Below the pieces are notes generated by a model. That model saw only the letters and a program-made list of their open reading frames with translations. It searched no databases and was not told where the DNA came from. Positions 36,701-47,395 of a DNA stretch of 64,000 bases are shown piece after piece (within the stretch, counting starts at the first letter, position 1; each line of letters begins with the position of its first letter). The stretch covers positions 15,755,400 to 15,819,399 of the forward strand of contig OZ034971.1 in assembly GCA_964030785.1 (NCBI GenBank), read 5' to 3'. The DNA comes from Siderastrea siderea. Its lineage: Eukaryota > Cnidaria > Anthozoa > Scleractinia > Rhizangiidae. The position numbers were made by a program, and so were the translations under genes.

Positions 36701-39700
36701 ATTTTTCAATACAGTAATAAATGGCATGCGTTAAATATAAAATTGCATTACCTCTACATAAGGTTTCCCTTGTAAATCAAGTCTTACGCATTTTATTCTT
36801 TGTTTTCATCATTGTGATAAAGTGAGTTCGCTTGCTTGCACGAGCAACATTCAGAAACAAAGGAGTTAAACGGTGAGTAAAAAGAAACAGCGACAACAAT
36901 CTCTGGGTCTATAGTACTCTTCAGAACAAAGTTATCGAGAAAATAATTTTCAGAAAATTACAAGACACAGTACAGTGTATATGCGTCTGCCATTTTGGTG
37001 TCCCTTTTTGGGGCACCAATATGGTGGCCACATCAAAGTCAGTACGAGAAATGAGACAGCTAATGAAAAAACATTCCTAGTTTCCCTTCACACTTATGGA
37101 GATGATATTGTTATGTTACTACAATACTTGAAAATTGAAAAGTAAGGTACAAGTACTCATTTTATGACATTCTGAGAATTCCTGTGTTTCGAGTTGCCAC
37201 GAATTGGATCAAATTTCAAAGTGTTTTGTTCATAAAATGAAGCAATATATTGACATGAAATTTTCCTTTAAGATTTATCTCCCTATATAGTGTGTTGAAT
37301 ACATCAAAAGACTAGCTTTGTCGTGTCCTTAGTTTAGTAAATAATTCGAGACTAAGTTCGTTTCACCGCTAAATGTTTTGATTCCACAAAATTAACTTAG
37401 CGTGGTCTCTAGCGTTTTTGTTCCCCCTTTAAATGAGCTAGATTTCAAATGGATGAATTGGCATATTCTGTGTGAGAACAGCAACAGATGTTTCAGTTAC
37501 AGGGTCATTACAAATAAATTGATATTAATGGTTATACGTGTAATTTACTTTTCCTGTTTTATCCAGAAGAGGCTACAAAAAGCTTCAGGAACTCGAAGGC
37601 CCAAAATACCGGTATACGCCTCATTTATCAGTTGCTGGCATTCAGATAAGCCTTCTCTTTGAGGAAAATCCTATATTCCGTCCTGGAACAATTAATTCAT
37701 TCCTTTGAGCAGCTTTGAGCCCTTCAATGTCCAGTGCATTTGAATCAAGTCTTCCACAGCTTTCCCATTTGTTTTTTTAAAGGGCGTATAATGATCGTAT
37801 TTGTCCAAAACCCTCTTGTTGCATAGAACAATCGGTCAGGCCACCATTTTTCAAAGGGTGCCCTAAAACCTCCAAAAACCTACCCTTGTCCCCAGTAATC
37901 AAAACATAAACCCTCTCCGTCCCCAACCCCATAGGATATCATTAGGTTTATTTGTGCCAGGGGAATCCACTTTGTTGATTCTAGTTACTCTAGAGGACCT
38001 AGTTTGATTCATTTTGATTAGTGAGTTTGAGAATGTACCTCATCAAACTTCTTAATATAGGCATTCACAAGGTAATGCAGTAAGTTGGTGGAGTTGTCTT
38101 TGCATTTCACATCCTTAAGTTTGGGGAGAATATCCAACTCAAAACCATCAGCTTGTCCCCGAGCAATATTTCCTCCATTCATGTAGTTTCCAAACGCAAG
38201 AACCAGACCCAAAATATTGGTGACCTCCTCACTGGTCTTTAACATCTGTTAACGAGAAATCATTAAACATTACTTAAAATGATTCTCATTTCTGCAACTA
38301 GGAACAACTTATGTCAAACCTGAAATGAACAAAATCATTCATACATTACAGCATCTACCATACTTTGACCATTTTTTTCCATGGAGTTTTTGGTCAAGCT
38401 CGACGTTACCTCGACTGGTTTGTTTAGCACATGTGCGTGATTTTTATTTCTTGTTTTGTTGTGTTGAGGTGAGTTGTGTTGTGTTGTGTTTTGTTGTGTT
38501 GCATTGCGTGGCATTGTGTTGCAATCCGTTGCTGTGTCTGTTGTGTTGCATTGCATTGTGTTCTGATCCGCTGTGTTGTATTGCGATCTGTTGTGTTTGC
38601 ATTCTGTTGTGATTCATTTGGTTGTGTCTGCTGTGTTACGTTGCATTGCATTGTGATCCATTGTGTTGTGTTGCATGGTGTTGTGTTTTTTACAAGTTCA
38701 GCATTACTAGTATTGCGTCTATGTTGAAGTTGCACACTGGCAGACAATCTCTACACCAGAGAACTAAACTCAACCACCCTTAGTAAATCTCATAAACTCA
38801 ACAATCTTTACTTACTTTAAGACAGTATGAATCCCACAACGTGACCAACTCGGCAAACTTAACAAACCTCACTCACTGACAGACAAAATCTCCACATCTC
38901 GACACAACTCCACAAACACAACGACCCTTACCAAACAGACAAACTTAACAATCCTCACTTATTTTAAGACAGTATAAACCCAACAACGCGACCAACTTGA
39001 CAAAATAGACAAATCTTCACGCGCTGAGGCAGACTAAAACTTTGCAGCTCAATGCAAGTCAATGCAACTCCTTACCAAATAGACAAACTCAATAATGCTT
39101 ACTTTCGCTGAGACAGTAAGAACCGCACAACTTGACCTACCCAACAAACTGCACTCACTGGCAGACAAAATCTCCACACCTCCACAAACACAACAAGCCT
39201 TACTATATCAATCAACAATCCTTATATACTATAAGACAGTCAGAACCCCACAACGCCAACCAGCTAGACAAACTCGACCGACCGGTATAAAAGCATCTCG
39301 ACGAATTGACAAAGTCGACAAATTTCACCAAACACTGTGAACTCGGCAAAACAAGCAACCCAAAAACCTGACCATCTCTACTAGCAATTTTTTTCAGACA
39401 ATCTTAACTTTTTTACCATTTTTTTACCATCTGCGAAGTCAGCCAACTCAACAGTATATTCTTCTGAAACATTTTCAACCAGCTTGACCAAAAACTCCAC
39501 GAAAAAAATTGGTCAAAAAACGCTGCAAATTTGGCATCTACCCACCAACTATTATCACGTCAAATGATTCTCAGCATTTTTAAAATAATGGACTTTCTTT
39601 TTCCCCTACATCAACCTTACAAATTTGGGTGCGGCTTATACATAAGGTGTTTTCCAGACGAATGGTTACGAGCTAGAGGTATGACCATGCCAGCACCAGG

Positions 39701-42700
39701 GGAATCTTAACAGGGGTAAAGGTTCTTGTATACAGTATAGTAGAGTTAAAACTTTTTCTGATGCAATACATGTTGCAATTATTGCTACAAACCCAGCAAT
39801 CAGCATAACCTGATACCTCACAAACCAGTCTGAAGTTAGTGAGTTTCTGTCCAATTTCTGAGAGGGAATCTGTCACTGTTGTCCTTAACATGATACAAAA
39901 CAACCGTTCCTCATAGCAGCTGATGGTGGACAAATCCAAGAAGAATTGTTCTGGTCTGTCAAGTACTGCACTTGAATTTGTCTTACGGTATGAACAAATG
40001 ATTCGAAGCTCCTCTTCCGTTGGCCTCTATAGGAAGGAAAAAATATAAACAAGAATTATTATCATGCTGTTCTGAAAAAGATGTAGAGATGTATCTTGAT
40101 TAATATCTTGTGCGCAATATGTATAGGTAATCGCATCAGGCCAAGTACAATTAAGGACTAATTGCACACGTAGTTTCAAAGTTTTCCAAAATAATTATTG
40201 CCCAAGTCGCAAAGCGACAAGGGCAATTGGAAAAACTTTGAAAATACGAGTGCAATTAATCCTTAATTGCACGAGGACTTATGCAATAACTTGTTTATCA
40301 CTTAAAGGCAAAATTATACAAAGGGAATCACACGTGTGCTTTATTCTCATCTGCAGTGGGAAGCCCGTTTAGTGCCGCAGCAAATCATCAATCAAATTGA
40401 ACTGATCAATCGATTCAATGAGATTTTATTCTCAAAAACTGTGTCATGATACACTCATTGCCAAAAGTGCAGATTTCTAAAAAAAAAAGCTCATTTCATT
40501 CAACAGAGTGTTTCTGTCAACCGAAATATGGCACAAAATGCTGGCAGAATCCTGGAGCATGATTCTCTTGTAAGCCCGCTTGCTCTGGCTGAGACTGGAT
40601 TGCACAGAATGGTTTCCTGCGACGTTGATCGTCACATTGCAAAGGCTGAAATTGCAGACACATGGCTAGAAGCTGAGCTGGACTGAGTTTGCACTGATGA
40701 CAGTGGATGAAGAACTTGTCTTGAAATGGAAGCAGACTTGGCATTATCGATGATGTTGGACATGATTCTCTGCTTGTTTTCATCACCGGAGTCATAGTCA
40801 TCTAAGCCTTGCTCGGAGTTGTGACCCATTATGTTTTTGATCCCACATTTTAGAATACCAGAGCTTTTTACAGGGCTCGAGACTAACGGTAGCCAACTAG
40901 TCACAGACTAGTAGAAATTCCGTTTTGGCTAGTACGTTTTGCGCTTTCACTAGCCATTTTGTCTAGTAAAAATTTAAAAGCATTAAAGCACCGGATGAAA
41001 CCCAAACTAAATATTGCTTCTGATGATCGGATCCCAAAAGCAAATTGAGTGAGCAGAAACTAAAACTTATTACGTAGAAGGACATCATAATGTTCGTACC
41101 ATACTTATTTTGTCCTTTCAACGTTTTTCCCTACTAATTCTTGTCTCAGATGGCAACGTTTTCTCCGTCATTTCTACGTTCGAACGAAATAAGCCGTCTT
41201 CAGAATGTTTCACCATACGTTTCCTTGAAAGGTCCATTTAAGTGCGTTCATATGATATTTGTCCACACGTTAGTAGGTTCAAACAATTCTTTAGTCTTGT
41301 TATCGACTTTTTTCCATTAATAGGAAAACAATAGTTTCTCTTCCCAGCGTTTCTTTCTAGGTAACGTCTTCACAACATTTCTCCATACGTAAGTAGGTTT
41401 GTCGATTTATTAGTCTAGCCTTCTCAACGTTCGCATGACATTGTTCTGCTCTTCCTAAGATTTTCAGTGTGTTAGTACATTCGTACGATAATTCAACACT
41501 GCTTAGCGTGTCTCTGTACGTTAGTATGTTCGTACGGTATTAGTCTTGTCTTCTCATCGTTTATCCGAACGTTAGTGCGATTTTAGTTGTCTCATTTACG
41601 TTTCTCTGTAATTTATTGGCCCACTGTGATAATTCAGTTTGTCCGTTCGGCGTTCTTCCATACGTCACACACTATCTTAAGTACGGAATTAGTTTTGTCT
41701 AATAATCTTTCTCCGTAAGTTAGTAGTTGCGTATCTCATGTATCTTGGTAAGTTGGCAGCGTTTCTCCCTACTGTAGTGCATTTGCAACCAACGTGTTTG
41801 ATATGACTTGTCAACGTTTTTCCGTATCTTAGTAAGTTTGAACCTTATTAGTTTTTTTCTGCTCAATGTTTCTCCGCACTTAAATCCGCTTATAATTTAC
41901 TAGTCTTCTCTTGTGGACGTTTTTCCGTACGTGAGTTGATTGCTGTATCAGTCTTGTCTTTCTGACGTTTCTCCGTACCTTACAACGTTCATACAATGTT
42001 AGTCTTGTCTTCGCAACGTTTCTCCTTACTGGATGACATGCTCATATAAGGTTAACTGTTCCGAGTTATTCGTCATGATCTCACCGAAACAGAAAAGAGA
42101 AGCGTGAACTACATCGCGCCTGGGAATTTGCCCTGAAGGCACATTGTACTTTGTATTCCGCATGTGAGGATCTTTAACCGTTGGAAAGAAAAGTCAACAT
42201 TCAAGTTCTTCACTCTTGAGATTACAGAGAGGCATGTTTACAGTACTTAACTTGGCTAAAAAAGAGACATATTGAACACAGTATGAGATTACGCAAAAAC
42301 GTCTGGCTAGTGAAAATTTATTTTGGCTAGTGAAATCAAACCTCTCACTAGCCACTTGGCTACTTAGCTGAAAAGTTAGTGTCGAACCCTGTTTTCAATT
42401 TCTTCACAACAGTCTTTCTTGCACTGTGGTTGGTTAGCTTCTTTTGGGGGCAGAAATGTTTAAGTGGTGAGTTCTCTTTCATTGTTTTCATTAATTTATG
42501 TTATTGATGGTATTCTTGCCCAACAGTGTTTTCTTGTACCACACACTGGTCTGAGGCTTGTCAATAACAGCCAGGTATTAAAAACAGCCCTGTTCCTAGC
42601 CAAGGTTTCATTCGCAGACCACTTTGTCTTGTCTTTGTAGGGCCTTCAGAAAAAGTGATGAACTTGACACCATCATCATCCTTTTCAATAGAAAAGTCTT

Positions 42701-45700
42701 CGACCATCACATTGTGGTGCTCTTGTCGACCATGTAAACCAAAATGCATTGTTAGCAGCCACCACATTGTGTTTATCACAGAACGAGGGTACGGTTGCCT
42801 AACTGACCGTTAGCTTTTGCTCACTTTTTAAAATTCCTTTCCGGTAGTCTGTGCTTCTTTATGTGTTTCTGTTTTCACTTCCACTTTTCAAAAGTTCAAT
42901 TAATTCCTCATCCACTTCAACGCAACAAGCAGCCATTGTTGCAACAAAAACTTGGCAACAAATTTTAAGATAACGTTTGGTTTCTTTGCGACAATCATGA
43001 ACAAGTTATCATGCCCTCTCTTGATTACCAAAAATGCCCTTGATTAAGAAAAAAAGCCCTTTCTCAACCAATTAGCGCTCAGTAATTTTGCCCTTTAATT
43101 TTGCCACAATAAACTGAATACTCAGAGGGTCAAATTAAACAAGCAATGATCATTCTGCACAGGGCTGCTGGCAATCAGGCTTTTTTTGAGGGACAACATT
43201 TTTGAAAGAGGCAAAACATCATCTGCATGAATGGAGAAAACCCAAAGACACTTGTCCAGAAGGTTTTGGTGCCAGATCCGACAGCAAAGGACAGGAAATT
43301 GGCCATGTTTTTTGTTTGATGTTCTGACTGAAAAGAGCTGAAAACCAAGTGGGAAGGGGTGGGATTAAGCCATCTCACCTTTCAGAACCTATAGTATATT
43401 CTGCCAGCGGTCACTCCCCCCCTCCGAGGCCCCGATCCAAACTTCATACATGTGTCACAAAGTGTCCCCCCTCCTTTTGCCTCACTCTCCCCTTTAACAC
43501 CTTCTCAAAAGTGGCAGGAAATTGAGTGCATGATAAAAACAGATGGCCATCAGCAAATAACTTACAAGCTGAATAAATCAGCCAGTGCAAATAAGCCTCT
43601 TAATATGTAAAATGTTATTTTCAAGCACATTATGGGATGTGCATCTGGAATATTATATTCAAAAACTAGTGATACCAACCCAATTCAAAGGGTAAATACA
43701 CTTAGCATTCACAAGTAGGTTCTGTGGAGCCATCTATACTCAAAGCAACAATAAACCTAGTTATTACAAAAGCCCCAACCTGGCACCTTTTTCTATTAAC
43801 AGCTGCTGCAACAGCTAATACTCCACTGTGTATAATGGACCTTACAATGACTGCCAGGCCACACTGCCAGTCTGACAGAAACTGCCTGAAGAAAAAAGAG
43901 CAACTACAAATGGTAGCATCAGCATCAAAAGAGCAATTACTGGTCCTCAAAAAGTTTTCAAAGACCACTCTGATCCAGATGACCATGGCAGCACTTAAAC
44001 AGATGCAATAAAATGTGCCGATATACTCACAATTTCAAAAAGGGACCTTAAGCTTTCTTGATCTAGAATAGCAGTGTTCACATTGTACAGTGCATCTTGT
44101 ATCTCATCCATTTCAGCATGAAGACTTCTCAGAAATATCCCCACAGCTTGTGATCTCTTGTTGTCCAACAAATGAACAACTTGCTGTTTTACTTTGTTTG
44201 TGGATTTGGAGGAGACAAGTTTCCCTTCTGGCTTTCTCTCCGCCTTGGCAAACATTTCAGCAAAGTCACTAACATTGATGGTTGGCTCTTCAAGCATCGC
44301 CCACACTGTTGTGCTCTTCTCTCCCTCTGCAGCATTCAGCTGTATGCGTTTCCAAAACAATGGTTTCATTGGGAATGCTAATCACATAAAATTGAATAAC
44401 AAAGACTCAATAAAAACTTGAAAACCTGTGATTTATCAAAGACAGGCCCTTATAAGCTGGAGTTAATTTGTGACTCAGCCATTAGGTTCAAGAGCTACTG
44501 AATTCTTTTAAACATTTTTCTGTTTTCAAAATAGCAAAAAATACATATAGCAAAAATGAAAACCCACAAGAACGTCAAACCAAACCATAGTTGTTAGAAT
44601 TAAACCTCTAAAGTCTCCTACAGCCCTCACATTTTTAGTATTTTACAATACAGTAAAAAATGCCATGCGTTTTATAAAATTGCGTTACCGGTATATTTGC
44701 ATCACTACTTGTTGAAAGGTGATCCCAACTAAATACCTGGGGTTAAAGGAATCTTTCAAATAATATTTTGTGGAAGTCTAAGCTTGTTTTCACAACTAAA
44801 TGTTTTGATTCAACAAAATTAACCTATAGTGTAGATTCTAGCGTTTTTCCCCTCTTAATATGAGCTAGGAGGCTCTCGAAAATTGTTGCGTACAACAATC
44901 AGTCGGGCCACCACTTTTCAAATGGTCCCCTAAAACTGGGGGCACAGTGGTGTAGTGGTTAGTGCACTGGACTTCAGATCTGAAGGTCAGTGGTTTGACA
45001 CCCAGTCCCTGCTACCGTGTTGTTTCCTTAGGCAAGAAACTTTACCTCACATTGTCCCTCTCCACCCAGGTGTATAAATGGGTACTGGCGACATACTGCT
45101 GGGGGTAACCCTGTGATGGACTAGCATGCCATCCAGGGGGGAGTAGAAATACTCTCAGTTACTTCAAGCTACAAAAACCAGGATAAGCTCCAGCCGTGTG
45201 GGCCTCCTTGCCTTGTGTAAGACTTAACCTTTTTTTACCCCTTTACGTTTTAACCTGGTGGAGGCATTGCAATAACCTAGCCCTGTCCCCAAGAAAACTA
45301 TGGTCAAAACATAAGCTCTCTTCCATTCCCAACCCCATAGGAAACCAAGCAATCAATCAACCATCCAGTGACTTTAGCAAACTACTAGTCTATGACTAAA
45401 CTTTCATAAAACTATAAGCTAAAGACCGTGCCCTACAGGCCCGCCTTAATAAGATATTTCATGAAAATTCCCTTGGCTGCATATATGTAAGTACACATTA
45501 AATCTCAAGCATTTCAGGCAGCACTCATCTCCAGTTTCAGGAAGTATTATCCAGAGTATCACTACCCTCCCCTCCCCACCTTCCCCCGAAGGGAATTGCT
45601 AGACCACTGCGAGATTATATCTTAAGTATTTCATCCAGCACTCAAATCCAGTTTCTGAAGTATTATTTGGAGTATTACAGTACTACTCCCGCCTGGAAGG

Positions 45701-47395
45701 GAATTGCTAGACCACTGCACAATTATATCCAAAGAATTCCATCCAGCACTCCAATTCAGTTTCTGTAGCATGACAATTACTACCACTACATTACTACAGC
45801 TGTACCTACTACCACGATCTGGAAGGGATGCTAGTCCACTCCAGGATTGTACCCCAAGCATACCCATTCATACTTCTGGGTAAGGGAGAGATAATATGAA
45901 GAAAAGTTTCTTGTCTAAGGATACAAAGCAACACAATGCAGGCTAGAGAAGTTGATTGAAAGTCTGATGCTCTAAACACAAAAACAAGGCAAAACAAAAA
46001 ACAGAATAAAAGATTATAAATAAAACAAATAGTCCAATGAAATGGCCATGAAGGACCTCAGGCAGACACAATACATTTGTTTATACTGTTCTATACATCA
46101 CTAGCTAATAGCCATAAGGTTGATCAGACCATATCATTTAAAACGATTAGTCTCTATAGAAACTTCTGGCGCTTCACCAGTGGGAACGAAACAATTCAAT
46201 TTGATATCAACTGAGTTGGTATCAGCTTTTGAATCTCTTTACGGTGGCTGATTTACCTTCTGTCATCTAAGGTTGACATACAATTGAGGTGTAACACAAC
46301 TTTATACCATCTTATAATAACATAACTGTGTTTACAGTGGCACAGTGATGAAGTGGTTAGCACCTTGGACATCTGATTGGACTTTTGACTGACACATGGG
46401 AATGTTAGTGGTATGAGGCTAGACAAACACTGGCCTTGGTGAGCCACCTGGCTCACTTGATTTCAGGGGTTGGAAACAAGATGCAAAATACAGTACTAGC
46501 TCAGGGCTCGAAAAAACGTCCCGTCCGGTTGTCTGTGACAAGTAGATTTTCCTGCCGGGCAAGTAACTTTTCATGCTCACTTGCCCAATGGGCAAGGGCC
46601 CAGGCATGTCATCTTCAAACTAAGTCAAACTAATTCAAGGATGCAACAGCCCCAGGCGAGCAACATTTGAGAGCTTCTTGTCCTAAGGGCAAGCTGGAAT
46701 TCAAGTTTTTTTCAAGCCCTGTACCTGTACCATGAAAGCCTCTTGAGCAAACTGTAACACACATTTGCACTCAGTATTCAATGGCAAGAGCATCTTGAAC
46801 CAATTTAATTCACTGATAAAACAAATAGCTGAAGTAAGTAGCAATCTTAACATCAGTTTTCTAACGTGACCTTACCTGGAGATATGGCTTTCTTTCTGGT
46901 AGCTGACAGTTTTCCTGTAGAAGCTAGCTTTGAAGATGTAAGTGCAAAAAGTTCTGTGGGAGGGAAAGGGGGGCAGGGAGGAGGAAGACCAGGGCCAGCT
47001 GGCATCCCTGGGGGAGGTGGTGGTGGAGGAGCAGGGGGAGGAGGAGGTTGACCAGGGCAAGTTGGTATCTCTGGGGGAGGTGGTGGAGGTGGAGGTGCAG
47101 GTGGAGGCTTGAGGACACCTTGCACAGTAGGTCCAAGTGGTGAGGAGTCATGTTGATCAGGGGATTTTACTGGAAAATTCAGAGTCTGGCTTTCAGAAGA
47201 TGTGGATAGTGAAGAAAGTGAGAAAGGTTGAGGTGGTGGACATGGAAGAGGGGGAGGATACTGCATGCAACTTGACAGACTAGGGCTTGGGGGTGGTGTC
47301 CTAGTTACAGGCAGACCTGCTCCAGGATACATTGGAGGGCTGACTGGTGTGCTTGGTAAGTGATGACAATTAAATGCACTGACATTGGAGCAAAT
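33796..47395 (-). CDS. Formin (FMN1/FMN2/Cappuccino type), 3' six exons
   Basis: Exons in transcript order: 47395-46876 (FH1), 44377-44031, 40026-39817, 38245-38039, 35752-35487, 34057-33796 (stop). They total 1812 nt, 604 codons including stop, and all phases agree. The FH1 exon is rich in proline runs ([24 protein letters not shown]). FH2 opens [11 protein letters not shown] and includes [26 protein letters not shown], the hallmark [29 protein letters not shown] and [14 protein letters not shown]. The last exon has [20 protein letters not shown] and a lysine-rich tail. Family role: FH2 dimers nucleate and processively elongate actin filaments; FH1 recruits profilin-actin. Upstream exons were not found: 47395 begins at a phase-0 acceptor after a long T tract, so the N-terminus lies in 47.4-59 kb or beyond. 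The short tail favours FMN-type over Diaphanous-type, since no DAD motif is visible. Confidence 0.93.
36380..37945 (+). repeat. Dispersed repeat, family C, copy in formin intron
   Basis: A series of blocks runs in the same order as in 44395-45350: GAAAACCTGT...TTATCAAAG, TTAGAATTAAACC/TCTCCTACAGCCCT, TAAATGTTTTGATTC, CTAGCGTTTTTG and CGGTCAGGCCACCATTTTTC. The last block runs into CCTAAAAC and then CTTGTCCCC. The copies are diverged, with insertions between blocks. No coding content recognised. Confidence 0.6.
38456..38690. repeat. GTTGT/GCATT-rich microsatellite
   Basis: Five-base units (GTTGT, GCATT, GATCC variants) in the formin intron between the 40026-39817 and 38245-38039 exons. The apparent cysteine/valine-rich frames are repeat artefacts. 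Confidence 0.85.
38730..39430. repeat. Degenerate tandem repeat, ~125-bp period
   Basis: Recurring order: CAAACTTAACAATCCTCACTTA, TAAGACAGTA, CCCAACAACG, CGACCAACT, then GACAGACAAAATCTCCAC. It is seen four to five times with decay. It directly follows the GTTGT microsatellite, suggesting related origin. Non-coding. Confidence 0.6.
40149..40268. mobile_element. 120-bp hairpin MITE (formin intron)
   Basis: The arms TTAAGGACTAATTGCACACG...TTCAAAGTTTTCCAA and TTGGAAAAACTTTGAA...GTGCAATTAATCCTTAA pair around the centre TCGCAAAGCGA. It is almost entirely palindromic. Confidence 0.8.
40871..42391. mobile_element. CAGGG-ended element inserted in the Crypton-like pseudogene
   Basis: The ends CAGGGCTCGAGACTAAC and GTTAGTGTCGAACCCTG are inverted. 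Subterminal copies of GGCTAGT/ACTAGCC cluster at both ends. The interior is the 58-bp satellite array. It splits the recombinase between LKK and KSSG codons. No transposase. The ends resemble hAT termini and the smaller element at 46502-46721. Confidence 0.75.
41100..42060. repeat. ~58-bp decayed satellite array
   Basis: About 16 diverged units of the form TCTTCTCAACGTTTCTCCGT then ACGTTAGTACGTTCGTACAA then TGTTAGTCTTG. This is the reverse-complement orientation of the short array at 17060-17195. Confidence 0.75.
44395..45350 (+). repeat. Dispersed repeat, family C, copy interrupted by a SINE
   Basis: The same ordered blocks as 36380-37945, in the formin FH1-FH2 intron. The block ending CCCCTAAAAC is separated from the next one (CCCTGTCCCCAAGAAAAC near 45290) by the SINE at 44938-45235. 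Confidence 0.6.
44938..45235 (+). mobile_element. tRNA-derived SINE
   Basis: The head resembles a tRNA: GGGGGCACAGTGGTGTAGTG at the start, A box TAGTGGTTAGTG, an ACTTCAGATCTGAAGG arm and B box GGTTTGACACC. The body reads TAGGCAAGAAACTTTACC, then CCAGGTGTATAAATGGGTAC, then GGGGTAACCCTGTGATGGAC, ending around AAGCTCCAGCCGTGTGGGCC. Body pieces recur at 11000 and 21218, so the family is dispersed. Whether it carries a named conserved SINE domain such as Nin-DC needs a library search. The right boundary is approximate. Confidence 0.75.
45500..45860. repeat. Three ~115-bp tandem units
   Basis: Each unit has a CATCCAGCACTC...CAGTTTCTG block, a GTATTA/ATTACTA block, CTGGAAGGGAATTGCTAG and then ACCACTGC. 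Units start near 45510, 45625 and 45740. It lies in the formin FH1-FH2 intron. Confidence 0.6.
46502..46721. mobile_element. 220-bp CAGGG-ended MITE
   Basis: The ends CAGGGCTCGAAAAAA and TTTTTTTCAAGCCCTG are inverted. GGGCAAGT/ACTTGCCC palindromes lie inside. It is similar in end sequence to the 40871-42391 element. It lies in the formin FH1-FH2 intron, 155 bp 3' of the FH1 exon. Confidence 0.7.

Larger units (their letters stand above)
40517..42936 (-). pseudogene. Crypton-like / DUF3504 tyrosine recombinase pseudogene
   Basis: Read from 42936 on the minus strand: [20 protein letters not shown], then a stop and lost sequence. Next come [19 protein letters not shown] and [18 protein letters not shown] (42779-42561), then [13 protein letters not shown] (about 42431-42393). 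A 1.5-kb insertion (42391-40871) follows, then [20 protein letters not shown] and [18 protein letters not shown] (40870-40740) and a serine-rich tail with a frame break. The catalytic pattern of tyrosine recombinases is still readable: R (HGRQEH), HxxR (HSAR), GH and Y (LDDY). The same domain occurs in Cryptons and in domesticated KIAA1958/ZMYM/QRICH1-type proteins. Dead: premature stop, internal deletion and insertion. It lies in the formin FH2 intron, on the same strand as formin. Confidence 0.75.

Noticed and set aside
38325..38747. Cys/Val-rich frame and its Asn/Thr/Gln-rich complement
   Set aside because: GTTGT-type microsatellite inside a formin intron.
46866..47151. Gly-rich plus-strand and Ser/Leu/His-rich minus-strand frames
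   Set aside because: Shadows of the formin FH1 proline codons in other frames.
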